The notes under the pieces were generated by a model, which worked only from the letters and a program-made list of their open reading frames with translations, was not told the origin of the DNA and searched no databases. Made by a program: the position numbers and the translations under genes. From Photobacterium phosphoreum (GTDB lineage: Bacteria; Pseudomonadota; Gammaproteobacteria; Enterobacterales; Vibrionaceae): 64,000 nucleotides of DNA. Shown piece by piece: positions 24,769-33,215 of this stretch (positions within the stretch are counted from its first letter, which is position 1; each line of letters begins with the position of its first letter). The DNA is taken from assembly GCF_002954725.1 (NCBI RefSeq), contig NZ_MSCQ01000002.1, forward strand, positions 1 to 64,000, read 5' to 3'.

Positions 24769-26088
24769 TTAATTTACAGCGACGCTATCGTGATTTTTAT
24801 AGCCATAACTGCATAATTTACTGATTAAAATAGTGATGCTAACGGGGACTAACCAAGAGGCATGAGATGCAAATAATGGTAGCCAATGTTCAGCAATGGT
24901 TGTGATGGTTGTGGGTAATTTATCTAAAATATTTAAGGCATCAATGCTGCCAAAAATTGTTGCAACGATCACCACAATAGTTTGGCTAGTGGAAATAATA
25001 CGTTTTGTTGGTGTTGAGTGATTACGGATGAAAAATGTTGAAATAATTAGCGAAATAGAAATCGGACATAAAATTAAAATTGCAGGCAGACTCACTTTAA
25101 TAATGGTTTCTAAACCGACGTTAGAAATAATTGCTGTTAACACCATAATTACGGTAGCACTGAGTTTGAATTTTACACCGTAGGTGTTTTTATAATACTC
25201 ACCGTTAGCATTGGTTAGGCCTACCGTTGTCGTTAAACAAGCCATTAAGGTTATCGTGGCTAACAACAGTTGTCCAAGCGTACCAAATTCACCGGCCGCA
25301 TAACGGGTAAGGATTTCACCGCCATTGGTTGCTTGTGGCGCAATACCAGAAGACGTCGCACCTAAATACCCCATAGCAAGGTAACAAAGTGACATTAGAA
25401 CCGCGTAAATAAGTGCGATGCGAAGAGTATAGTAAGAAATTGCTTTATTAGATTCGACACCAGTATTACGGATTGTTTGAATAATAACCCAACCAAAAGC
25501 AACCGCTGCAATCGCATCTAATGTCATGTAGCCCTGAATCAAGCCATTAACAGTAGGTGCTTTTTGGTAGATTTCAATTGCTGTGGTTGGTGAGCCTAAA
25601 GGATTAATAACCGCTGAAATTGCCAGTAGTGCCAACATTGCAATCAATGCGGGTGTCATGACTTTACCAATATAATCCACTAATTTTCCTGGTTTAAGTG
25701 CTAACACTAATGTTAGTGCACAGAAAACAGCAGAAAAGACCATTAAACCATTGCCAGAATAGAAAGGCTTTATACCCATCTCATAAGCAACGGTAACCGC
25801 TCGCGGTAAAACAAACGCAGGGCCGAGTGTTGTTAGCACTAAGAACCAAAAAGAACGATCCATCCATTTTGGTAATGCAGCAGTTAATTTTTCAGCAGAA
25901 GATAGCCGTCCCAGAACAACCAGTGTTAATGCAGGTAAACCAACAGCTGTTAGCAAAAATCCAGCAATAGCAATTAACCAGTTTTCACCAGCTTGTTGTG
26001 CCATAAGAGGGGGGAATATTAAGTTACCAGCACCAAGAAATAGTGCAAAGGTCATAAAACCAATGGCTGCAAGTTCTTTTTTTTTCAA
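24769..26088 (-). CDS. brnQ: Branched-chain amino acid:cation symporter BrnQ (copy 2, Val-leader)
   Basis: A second LIVCS carrier, ~439 residues, in the same orientation as copy 1 and clearly its paralogue: GFMTFALFLGAGNLIFPPL, LPRAVTVAYEMGIKPF, QGYMTLDAIAAVAFGWVI and CLTTTVGLTNANGEYY all recur. An ATG at 26160 is in frame but adds residues atypical of BrnQ. TTG 26088 (MKKKELAAIGF once read as Met) has AAGG eight bases upstream and the same CAT-TTG-AAA context as copy 1. A 31-codon leader ORF with four consecutive valine codons lies about 110 bases upstream. The pair therefore appears separately tuned to isoleucine and valine supply. Confidence 0.92.
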   Translation of the reverse strand: MKKKELAAIGFMTFALFLGAGNLIFPPLMAQQAGENWLIAIAGFLLTAVGLPALTLVVLGRLSSAEKLTAALPKWMDRSFWFLVLTTLGPAFVLPRAVTVAYEMGIKPFYSGNGLMVFSAVFCALTLVLALKPGKLVDYIGKVMTPALIAMLALLAISAVINPLGSPTTAIEIYQKAPTVNGLIQGYMTLDAIAAVAFGWVIIQTIRNTGVESNKAISYYTLRIALIYAVLMSLCYLAMGYLGATSSGIAPQATNGGEILTRYAAGEFGTLGQLLLATITLMACLTTTVGLTNANGEYYKNTYGVKFKLSATVIMVLTAIISNVGLETIIKVSLPAILILCPISISLIISTFFIRNHSTPTKRIISTSQTIVVIVATIFGSIDALNILDKLPTTITTIAEHWLPLFASHASWLVPVSITILISKLCSYGYKNHDSVAVN

Positions 26089-26174
26089 ATGACATACCTT
26101 ATTCAAAAACGAACAATATGAGTCAGTATGCTGGAAGAGATAATAAGAAGTGAAATTCATATCCGCCAGCGTTA

Positions 26175-26212
26175 CTGACGAATAAATTACCCGTCAGCGT
26201 CAGAAAGTGACG
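26175..26212 (-). promoter_or_regulatory. Alternative stems in the brnQ copy 2 leader
   Basis: On the minus strand, CGTCA (26212-26208, inside the valine codons) can pair with TGACG in 26203-26192, which carries two tandem CTGACG copies. The same CTGACG can instead pair with CGTCAG at 26180-26175. These exclusive pairings overlap the leader's Val codons and stop, as in an attenuator. No U-run follows. Confidence 0.45.
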
Positions 26213-26295
26213 ACGACGACAGATTTTAGCGTACAAGCAATCTGTATGGTTGCTGTAATGGTAGCATCCTGATTGTTGTTAATGTTCTGAGACAT
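26200..26295 (-). CDS. Leader peptide with four consecutive Val codons, brnQ copy 2
   Basis: A 31-residue ORF, ATG at 26295 and TGA at 26200 on the minus strand. It begins MSQNINNN and ends KSVVVVTF, the four valines written GTC GTC GTC GTC (26220-26209), followed by Thr-Phe-stop. Runs of the regulatory amino acid close to the stop codon, immediately before alternative hairpins, are the hallmark of transcription-attenuation leader peptides. The upstream ribosome binding site is weak (AGAG about 12 bases before ATG). A shorter overlapping ORF in another frame (MLPLQQPYRLLVR) is an alternative reading. Confidence 0.6.
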   Translation of the reverse strand: MSQNINNNQDATITATIQIACTLKSVVVVTF

Positions 26296-26472
26296 AACTT
26301 ATACGCTCTAAGAAAAATGAGCTCCAAACTTAATCGGTATTCGTGTGATTGTAAAGCTCGACAAAGAAATAATTACTGTTTTTTTTATGTTTACTCACTA
26401 GATACCATATAAGTAACTGAATAATAATCGTTATATAATGGTATCTGGTTTTTTATACAATCTAATGAGTCT
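26296..26472. other. Region between yjjG and the brnQ copy 2 leader
   Basis: Holds the promoter of the brnQ copy 2 leader and an inverted repeat, AGATACCAT (26400-26408) with ATGGTATCT (26438-26446), beyond the yjjG stop. Its T-run is on the plus-strand side, so it is not a typical yjjG terminator. Confidence 0.4.
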
Positions 26473-27147
26473 TTAAGGCAGTAACAGAGCTTGTAGTTCA
26501 GCGAGCGATGATACGGTATAAGTGGGTCTAATACCGATAGGTTGCGGCAGGTGATCACTATTAAGCCAACACGTATCCATGCCTGCATTGATCCCACCTA
26601 AAATATCAGAGTGTGGGTTATCACCAACCATTAAGATTTGCTGGCGTTGAGTCATATTCATCTTTTGACAAGCATAATCAAAAATCTGAGTATCAGGTTT
26701 TGCTACACCGACTTGTTCTGAGATAATAAGTACATCAAAAAAATCTGTAAACCCTGTGCGTTGTAAACGAATTTCCTGCAATGCGGTAAAACCATTAGTA
26801 ATAATACCTAATTTTGCATGTGGACTTAATGATTCAAGCAGTAATTTCGCCCCAGTTAATGGCGTACAAATATCAGCCATTGCCATTAAGAAATCGTGAT
26901 TTAATTGCTCTGTTGATAGCGAAAGTTTGGTTGCCCATGCTTCAAAGCGAATGTTTTGTAATTCAGTCGCTGAAATTATACCGTTCTGATAATCAACCCA
27001 TAATGGTTTATTAATCGCTTCATATTGTTCGAAATCAGCATCAGTAAAGGTAATGTTATGACGAGAAAACATCAGTTGAAGGCCGTGAAATGCATCAAAG
27101 TGAAACAAGGTTTCATCAGCATCAAATAAAATCCATTGGTATTTCAT
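26473..27147 (-). CDS. yjjG: HAD-family pyrimidine 5'-nucleotidase YjjG
   Basis: A 224-residue cytoplasmic phosphatase. E. coli YjjG removes phosphate from dUMP, dTMP and from non-canonical pyrimidine nucleotides, limiting their use in DNA. HAD motif I is [13 protein letters not shown] at the N terminus; motif II is LGIITNGF near residue 107; the motif III lysine lies in [11 protein letters not shown]; and motif IV is [13 protein letters not shown]. The ORF is open 33 codons further upstream, but ATG 27147 ([11 protein letters not shown]) is the family start. It is a single gene; the divergent YeaQ-like gene begins at 27390. Confidence 0.92.
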   Translation of the reverse strand: MKYQWILFDADETLFHFDAFHGLQLMFSRHNITFTDADFEQYEAINKPLWVDYQNGIISATELQNIRFEAWATKLSLSTEQLNHDFLMAMADICTPLTGAKLLLESLSPHAKLGIITNGFTALQEIRLQRTGFTDFFDVLIISEQVGVAKPDTQIFDYACQKMNMTQRQQILMVGDNPHSDILGGINAGMDTCWLNSDHLPQPIGIRPTYTVSSLAELQALLLP

Positions 27148-27389
27148 TACGTGTAATTCTCTATTTTTGTGAGTGAAAATGCGACTAGATGAACGCTCGC
27201 AAGCGGAGGGTATTTTACTTGAAGTCAGGAAGCTCACGCTAGTCAATCGCAGTAAATAATTGTGACCAGTGCGACTATTTTTATCGTGATGTAATTTTTA
27301 TTGAACTCAATAGTGTGATATATGTCTACTTATACCATAATCACATTATCTCTATTGAGAGTGAAAAATCAGCCAATTGAGGAAAGAGA

Positions 27390-27638
27390 ATGGGCATTTT
27401 ATCTTGGATTATTTTAGGTTTAATCGCAGGTGCATTAGCAAAATGGCTAATGCCTGGTAAAGATGGCGGCGGCTGGATTGTGACAATGGCGCTAGGTATT
27501 GGTGGTGCTTTTGTTGGTGGCTTTGTTGGTAAATTTATTGGTTTAGGCCACGCAACAGGCGTTAACATTGGCAGTATTATCACTGCAACATTAGGCGCTT
27601 TCATTCTACTATTTGTTTATAACCGATTTATTCGTTAA
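27390..27638 (+). CDS. GlsB/YeaQ/YmgE family small membrane protein
   Basis: An 82-residue inner-membrane protein of the transglycosylase-associated (YeaQ/GlsB) family. Three hydrophobic segments are visible: WIILGLIAGALAKWLMPG with the conserved lysine and glycine, a Gly-rich middle segment (ALGIGGAFVGGFVGKFIG), and a C-terminal segment ending LFVYNRFIR. Members are stress-induced in several bacteria but the biochemical role is unproven. GAGGAAAGAGA precedes the ATG. A strong terminator follows at 27667-27706, so it is monocistronic. Confidence 0.9.
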   Translation: MGILSWIILGLIAGALAKWLMPGKDGGGWIVTMALGIGGAFVGGFVGKFIGLGHATGVNIGSIITATLGAFILLFVYNRFIR

Positions 27639-27666
27639 TAATCATAATATTAGAAGTGTTTGTAAT

Positions 27667-27706
27667 AAAAAAGCGAATCGATTTATTCGATTCGCTTTTT
27701 TTGTTT
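27667..27706 (+). terminator. Terminator of the YeaQ-like gene
   Basis: AAAAGCGAATCGA-TTTA-TTCGATTCGCTTTT, followed by Ts; a near-perfect long stem. Confidence 0.9.
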
Positions 27707-28043
27707 TTATTTGAGGACATATTTTCCCTAAAAACGCCTTCCTCCGCTTTAGAATGATATTTTTATATAAATATTATCTCTTCCACATCTTTATTTTTAC
27801 ATGTATAAAAGTGCTTTTTTTTGAATGCTGTGGCTAAAAAAAGATGTTATCTGACTATCTTGTTGCATTAATGTTAGTTATTGAGCCTAAATTTGTGATT
27901 ATTTTTCGCTAAATTAAAAAAGTTACTTCACACTATGTTTAGATTTTTAATGACCAAAAGCATTACTAATCGTTATAAAAAATCAGTTGTATTTATAAAA
28001 GCTGATATAGCAATTAGCTATTAATCATAACGTGGAGCACAAA
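27707..28043. other. Chitinase promoter region
   Basis: Gene-free, very AT-rich stretch upstream of the chitinase. It must hold its promoter; no clear operator was recognised. Confidence 0.35.
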
Positions 28044-30392
28044 ATGGAAAAGGGATTTAATAAAACCCAAGTTGCGGGCATTATTGCAGGTTTTTTATTC
28101 GCAAGTACGGCCGCTCAAGTACAAGCCGCGCCAACACATGATAAGAACGTAATAGGTTACCTAACGCAATGGGAAGCATGGAAAGGTACTAATGCTGGAT
28201 TTACTGTAAAAGGTGAAGCGACGCATTTGAACGTAGATATGGATATTTACTCCATTCTTAATTTCTCATTTTTTGGCGTAGCAAAAGACGGTACCTTACA
28301 CAGTGGTGATTTACGTAATAAACAAATTTATAAGCCAGGTAGCGTGCAGGAGCCAGGGCCGTTACTCCACCCAGATGTGTATTCAAGCTGGGATTTCCAT
28401 ATTCTGTGGGGAGAATTGGAATATATTCACCAATACCCTGTTAATGAGCCGTGGGATGCCGAAAATTTAGAGAAAGTAAAAGCACAAGGTTTTGTTAAAA
28501 GTGGTAAAGGCTGGCGTCATAAGCCAACAGGTATCGAAGGCAATATGCCGATTCCACTTAAAAAAGAAGGTGGCGCTCCAGGTTTGATTGATCTTGCAAA
28601 CCAAAAAGGCGTTAAAGTTATGGCATCACTCGGTGGCTGGAGTATGTCTAAGCACTTTCCTGAAATGGCCGCTGATCCCGTTAAAAAAGCCCGTTTCCTT
28701 AAAGATTTAGATAAGTTAATGGCATTAGGTTTCCACGGTATTGATATTGATTGGGAATATCCAGGCTTTGGCGGTATGAACTTCGCAGGCGATCCTGCTG
28801 ATTTTGCTAACTTTGAACAGTTAATGGAAGACATCCGCAAGCGTATTGGTCCTGACAAATTGCTTACTGCTGCATTCTCAGCATCAACCGCTAAACTCGA
28901 AGGATTTAATTGGCCACGTCTTGTTAAATCAATGGATTACTTCAACATGATGACCTACGACCTTAACGGTGCGTGGTCAAATGTTACTGGGCATAACGCG
29001 CCATTGTATCCATACCCAGAAGAAGAATTTAAAGGTCTTGATTTAGATACGCTACGTATTTGGATGGCAGAGAAAGGCATCCCATCTAAAAAAATCAACT
29101 TTGGAGCAGCGTTCTATGGCCGTGGTGTTCAAACGACCGAAGCAGAGGCTTACTTAGGTGCGCCAACAGATAAGCGTATTTATAATATGTCGGTTGATGG
29201 GCCATTATTAACGGCAGTTGATGTTGATAACTGGAAAGAGTTCGAAGGTTCACCAAATTATAACTATATCGTTAAAACTTCCGGCTGGGAGCATAAGTGG
29301 GATGCGAATGCGGAAGTGCCTTATGCAGTTAAAGGTAAATACTTCTTAAGTTATGATGATGTTCCTTCGATAAAGAAAAAAGCACAATACATTGTTGATA
29401 ATGATTTAGGTGGTGTGATTGTATGGCAAGTACACGGTGATATTCAATGTGAAGGCACCTTTATCAATCATGGTAGTAAGCTCAAAGAATGTACGAAATT
29501 AAGTTCACCACTTGCAGAAGCGATTGATGATGTCTTTAGTGCTGATACCACGCCAAATGCAGTACCTGAATTAACCGTACCAAGTGCACAAGCTGCTGCT
29601 GCGGGTGAGACAATTAGTTTTAATGTTTCAGCAACGGATGCCGATGGCGATAGTTTAAGCTTTAGCTCTGCAGAAGCGCAAATAATCGAAAATGGTGATG
29701 GTACTGCAACGGTAACTTATACAGCACCAAACTCAGCAACAGATATAGTGACATCAGTAACAATTAAAGTTACTGATGGCCGTAAGAGTGCAACTAAGTC
29801 TGTTGTTGTTAATGTGAAAGGTTCGGGTGTGGTTGAAAATACCGCGCCAGAATTAACCGCGCCAGCAACGGTTGATGTTGATAGCGGTCAGAATGTTGTT
29901 ATTACAGTGACCGCGACAGATGTTGATGGTGATACATTAACTTACTCTGCATCAACGGGTCAGGTTACAGTGACTGCAACAGGTGCTGATGTTACCGTTA
30001 CAGCGCCAACAACAGCCACAGATACAACCGTAAATGTTGTGATTACTGTTTCTGATGGTCAAGCATCAGCACAACAAACAGTGATTGTTAACGTGAAAGC
30101 TGAAAGTGGTACGGTTGGCGATACGTGGGATACAAATACTATCTATAACTCAGGTGATACCGTCGTTTATAACGGCATTACTTATACTGCTCAATGGTGG
30201 ACCAAAGGTGAAATGCCTGGCGCTTCATCAGTATGGGTAGAAGAAGAGACGGGTGAAGTTGGTGGGTGGTCAGCATCTAAAACCTACAATAGTAGTGATG
30301 AAGTTATATTTGACGGTAATAACTACCAAGCAAAATGGTGGACCAAAGGTGATCAACCTGGCAATGCCAATGGCCCTTGGAAGCGTATCTAA
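28044..30392 (+). CDS. Secreted GH18 chitinase with two Ig-like domains and two chitin-binding modules
   Basis: A 782-residue extracellular chitinase. Residues 1-30 are a signal peptide ending QVQA. The GH18 catalytic domain (about 35-490) shows the SxGG-type strand MASLGGWSMS and the catalytic HGIDIDWEYPG, with Glu238 as acid/base and Asp234/Asp236 before it; MMTYDLNGAW carries the substrate-positioning Tyr/Asp. Two tandem cadherin/Ig-like repeats (about 510-595 and 605-690) share TDADGD/TDVDGD calcium-type loops. Two CBM5/12-type modules close the protein, each with WWTKG and flanking Trp. GTG 28032 is in frame, but ATG 28044 with GGAG is preferred. Expected role: degrading chitin for carbon and nitrogen in a marine habitat. 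Confidence 0.95.
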   Translation: MEKGFNKTQVAGIIAGFLFASTAAQVQAAPTHDKNVIGYLTQWEAWKGTNAGFTVKGEATHLNVDMDIYSILNFSFFGVAKDGTLHSGDLRNKQIYKPGSVQEPGPLLHPDVYSSWDFHILWGELEYIHQYPVNEPWDAENLEKVKAQGFVKSGKGWRHKPTGIEGNMPIPLKKEGGAPGLIDLANQKGVKVMASLGGWSMSKHFPEMAADPVKKARFLKDLDKLMALGFHGIDIDWEYPGFGGMNFAGDPADFANFEQLMEDIRKRIGPDKLLTAAFSASTAKLEGFNWPRLVKSMDYFNMMTYDLNGAWSNVTGHNAPLYPYPEEEFKGLDLDTLRIWMAEKGIPSKKINFGAAFYGRGVQTTEAEAYLGAPTDKRIYNMSVDGPLLTAVDVDNWKEFEGSPNYNYIVKTSGWEHKWDANAEVPYAVKGKYFLSYDDVPSIKKKAQYIVDNDLGGVIVWQVHGDIQCEGTFINHGSKLKECTKLSSPLAEAIDDVFSADTTPNAVPELTVPSAQAAAAGETISFNVSATDADGDSLSFSSAEAQIIENGDGTATVTYTAPNSATDIVTSVTIKVTDGRKSATKSVVVNVKGSGVVENTAPELTAPATVDVDSGQNVVITVTATDVDGDTLTYSASTGQVTVTATGADVTVTAPTTATDTTVNVVITVSDGQASAQQTVIVNVKAESGTVGDTWDTNTIYNSGDTVVYNGITYTAQWWTKGEMPGASSVWVEEETGEVGGWSASKTYNSSDEVIFDGNNYQAKWWTKGDQPGNANGPWKRI

Positions 30393-30421
30393 ATTGATCC
30401 GTTAGTATAAATAACTACGAA

Positions 30422-30472
30422 TAAAACCCCGTTATAGTTATGCATTAACATGATAACTAACGGGGTTTTCTT
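30422..30472. terminator. Bidirectional terminator between chitinase and dcuC
   Basis: AAAACCCCGTTA pairs with TAACGGGGTTTT over 12 bp across a ~23-base loop that is itself partly pairable. T-rich on both exits, between convergent genes. Confidence 0.8.
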
Positions 30473-30490
30473 TTTGGTTAGTCGATGGGA

Positions 30491-31843
30491 TTACAACCCT
30501 AAAAGTAATGACATCGTTGTTGAAACAATTAACGCCCCGATCATTGGAATAGCGGTACGTTTTACTAATTCAAACGGAGATACATCAGCAACGCCTGCTA
30601 CCGCTACAATAGCACCTGTAATTGGTGACATTGAGCGTGCAATACCTGATGCTAATTGCATTGGCATTAACATAACAATGGCATTAATACCGACCTTATC
30701 GGCAATATCTGGCACCATCGCTGCAAATGAGAAGAACGGTGCATTGCCTGATCCCATTAAAATTGCTGCAAAGGTAATAATAATAACCATTAGGATAATC
30801 ATTAATGCTGGGGATACTGAAGCATTAATCGCAAAGTTAATCACCGTATCAAGTAAACCAATGACTTTCATACCGTGCGCAAACGCTTGGCCTGCAATAA
30901 CAAGGGTGACGACGCGTGCAAATTGCTTACCCATACTGTCGAAATAAACCAAAATATCTTTAAAGATAGGTTTTGCACCATGGCGAATACCTTCACAAAC
31001 CATCGCGACAGCAATCGAAATAAACATTGCGGTAACGACATCAATTTTCACGGTTGCGATAGCCATTGGGCTAAAGATCATGATCAGTGCCAGTGGAATG
31101 ATGGGTAATAAAGCGTACCAAGCTGGTGGTGCAACTTGGGCTTCTTCAGTTTGAAGTTCAACGTCAGTAGTGGTTGCTGCACGACGGTCAAACCATTGTT
31201 GTACAAAAAAGTGCAATGTGGCAATCGTTATCATCGTTACGATCGCTACCGGCAATTGGTAGGTGATAAAATATTCAGTAACGGGAATATCAGCAGTACG
31301 AGCAGCAAGGTTTACGTTACCAGAGGCTGGACCTAAATCTAAACAAGCTGCGGTTGCAATAACGGCAACCCCTGACATTTTACTGACCCCAAGACGTACT
31401 AATATAGGGTAAAGCGTTACCATCAATAATAGCCCAAGCCCTGATGCACTTGGAATAAAGATATTCAGTATTTGGCCCATGATATAACCTAGCGCCATAA
31501 CTAGATAAGGTGCTTTAAAATAGCCTAATGGTTTTATCGCAATATTGACCAACGCTCGTGAGGCACCAATATGATCCATATACTTAGCAAAACCGCCAAC
31601 AGCCATGATGATAAGACCGAGCGTACCCACTGTTTTTGCCGTGGTATTTTTTAGAAAGGTAAAGATATCAAGCCACTGATTACCACTTGATATGTTTTCT
31701 GGAAGCGGTGTACCAGTATTAAAAATAATAGCCGCCGCCATCATTATAATACCGCCAAGCAGTAATGTTGTTTGTGGGTTGTACTTCTTGTAAATCAGTA
31801 AGCCTACAAGGAATATAATAACGAGGCTAAAAATTGTAACCAT
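30491..31843 (-). CDS. dcuC: DcuC-family anaerobic C4-dicarboxylate transporter
   Basis: A 450-residue inner-membrane carrier with about 12 hydrophobic segments, resembling DcuC/DcuD. Recognisable stretches include the N-terminal KKYNPQTTLLLGGIIMM, the central IIMAVGGFAKYMDHIG, FIPSASGLGLLLMVTLYPIL, and a C-terminal GSGNAPFFSFAAMVPDIA loop. DcuC exports succinate during fermentation and can exchange it for fumarate; the exact substrate here is inferred from family. It is a single gene convergent with the chitinase. A clear FNR box was not found in its upstream region. DcuD-type or a related C4-dicarboxylate permease is the alternative. Confidence 0.82.
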   Translation of the reverse strand: MVTIFSLVIIFLVGLLIYKKYNPQTTLLLGGIIMMAAAIIFNTGTPLPENISSGNQWLDIFTFLKNTTAKTVGTLGLIIMAVGGFAKYMDHIGASRALVNIAIKPLGYFKAPYLVMALGYIMGQILNIFIPSASGLGLLLMVTLYPILVRLGVSKMSGVAVIATAACLDLGPASGNVNLAARTADIPVTEYFITYQLPVAIVTMITIATLHFFVQQWFDRRAATTTDVELQTEEAQVAPPAWYALLPIIPLALIMIFSPMAIATVKIDVVTAMFISIAVAMVCEGIRHGAKPIFKDILVYFDSMGKQFARVVTLVIAGQAFAHGMKVIGLLDTVINFAINASVSPALMIILMVIIITFAAILMGSGNAPFFSFAAMVPDIADKVGINAIVMLMPMQLASGIARSMSPITGAIVAVAGVADVSPFELVKRTAIPMIGALIVSTTMSLLLGL

Positions 31844-32219
31844 AATCCATCTCTATATCGGAATATATTCTATTAATATGGTGCTAGATTTTATGGGATT
31901 GAAAACGTTTACACGATAAAAAAACACGCCAATTAAAAGCAAATAAATGTAATTATGATATTGCTCAAATAAACACTTTTATTAATATCGGAATAATGCT
32001 AATCAAGCCACATAATTTGTTATGTTGCTATACAAATAAATAACATTATGTTTTTAAATGATATTTTATAAAAAATACAATCTTGTCTGTAAGGGGAGTC
32101 GGTTTGAATACTGGAGGTGTTTTTATCGGTAAATGGAATTATGGAGAGGCATAGCAAAGCCCGTTAGCTTTTTCGTGATAACGATTGGGAGCTCGGGCTT
32201 TATTATTTCAATTTACATG
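31844..32219. other. Upstream region of dcuC with possible plus-strand short transcript
   Basis: The dcuC promoter must lie here. On the plus strand AAAGCCCG (about 32155) pairs with CGGGCTTT (about 32193), followed by ATTATTT, suggesting a terminator for a short plus-strand RNA. GGGGAG and GGAGG ribosome-binding-like sequences occur before it, but no convincing peptide is seen. Confidence 0.3.
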
Positions 32220-32999
32220 TTAGGCCGCTTGAGGTTGTAGGTAACCTAACCATGCCGTTTGGTAAAGCTGGTGAGATTGCTGACGTAACTTCTGAATTTG
32301 TGCTGTTTCAAATTCAGATAATGGACGCAGCTGTTGCTGCGCTAAACGCTCGATATGTTGAATTTTTTCATAGAGGTCATGTTCTGGACCATTTTTAATA
32401 GTTGATATTTCGTCTAAGTGTAGCTGAACTTCCGTAATGATTTGACTATGGGGTAAGCGAACTAACACATTTAAATCACGGTACCCTGATGGGGTTGGGT
32501 TTTTAAAACGATTTTTTACACTTACGATTGTTGCTTCTTTTGCTAGTAATTCATAAGCCTGAACTAATGCTGGAATGTTTTTAGCAACAATAGAACCGCG
32601 CGCAATATCGGTGATTTTGTTTGTCTCACCTTGTAATTCAGTGGTGATTTTTTGTTGTGAACGCTGTGCGGATTTAATATCAGGAATGATGATATTTGTC
32701 GCTGATGCAAGGCTGACAGTTTGAAGTAATGTCTGTAATTCGATTTGTGCGCTAGTCGCGGCTAAATAAAGAGCATCAAAATGGTTAAATGGTTGACGTA
32801 AATTATCATCTTTCCATGATTGAATACTGTATAAGCCACTCAAATCACGTTGAAATGCTTTACGACTAGCTTGGGTCTGGCGTGTTTGTGATTGGTCATG
32901 GGTATTAAAAGCGGGAGTAATAGCTGGCGCAGCCACAACAGAGCGGCTGAGCATGCAAAAAAGAACAAAACTTGTACGTAAAACAGATTTTATGTTCAT
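32220..32999 (-). CDS. Exported RelA/SpoT-fold protein
   Basis: A 259-residue protein with a signal peptide (MNIKSVLRTSFVLFCMLSR then SVVAA) and a RelA/SpoT-like nucleotidyltransferase domain. By-eye matches to the ppGpp synthetase core: Asp131 in KITDIARGSIV (Mg-binding Asp), KNRFKNPTPSGYRDLNVLV with Tyr173 (guanine-stacking Tyr of GYxSxH, the His replaced by Asn), and EVQLHL with Glu190/Gln192. The RSH hydrolase and regulatory domains are absent. A signal peptide on such an enzyme is odd because its usual substrates, ATP and GDP, are cytoplasmic; an effector or toxin role is possible. AGGAG precedes ATG 32999. It is tandem with a paralogue at 33216. Confidence 0.7.
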   Translation of the reverse strand: MNIKSVLRTSFVLFCMLSRSVVAAPAITPAFNTHDQSQTRQTQASRKAFQRDLSGLYSIQSWKDDNLRQPFNHFDALYLAATSAQIELQTLLQTVSLASATNIIIPDIKSAQRSQQKITTELQGETNKITDIARGSIVAKNIPALVQAYELLAKEATIVSVKNRFKNPTPSGYRDLNVLVRLPHSQIITEVQLHLDEISTIKNGPEHDLYEKIQHIERLAQQQLRPLSEFETAQIQKLRQQSHQLYQTAWLGYLQPQAA

Positions 33000-33215
33000 T
33001 AAACAACTCCTGAGAATACTGCAATGCAATATCGAAACATACTAAAACGGGTATAACTAAAAAGACGTATGTTGGCTGTAATGTATTATCTGTTTACATG
33101 TTAATAACTTTACCTTGAATGGAACTTGAATACTGTGCTGATATTCATATTTTTGAATTATTTATTACAGTACATTTACACTATTCATAACCACACACAA
33201 CTGCCACGTTGATGG

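Noticed and set aside
26400..26446. Inverted repeat that could be the yjjG terminator
   Set aside because: The T-run lies on the plus-strand side whereas yjjG is transcribed on the minus strand, so I did not call it a terminator.
30450..30947. Long plus-strand ORF opposite the DcuC gene
   Set aside because: It is the reverse-complement shadow of a clear membrane transporter and has no ribosome binding site or domain.
32133..32240. 35-codon plus-strand ORF (starting MELWRGIAKPVSFFVI) that looks like a membrane peptide
   Set aside because: The nearest Shine-Dalgarno is too far away, the ORF runs across a terminator-like hairpin and into the end of the opposite gene; likely chance, though a short transcript there is possible.
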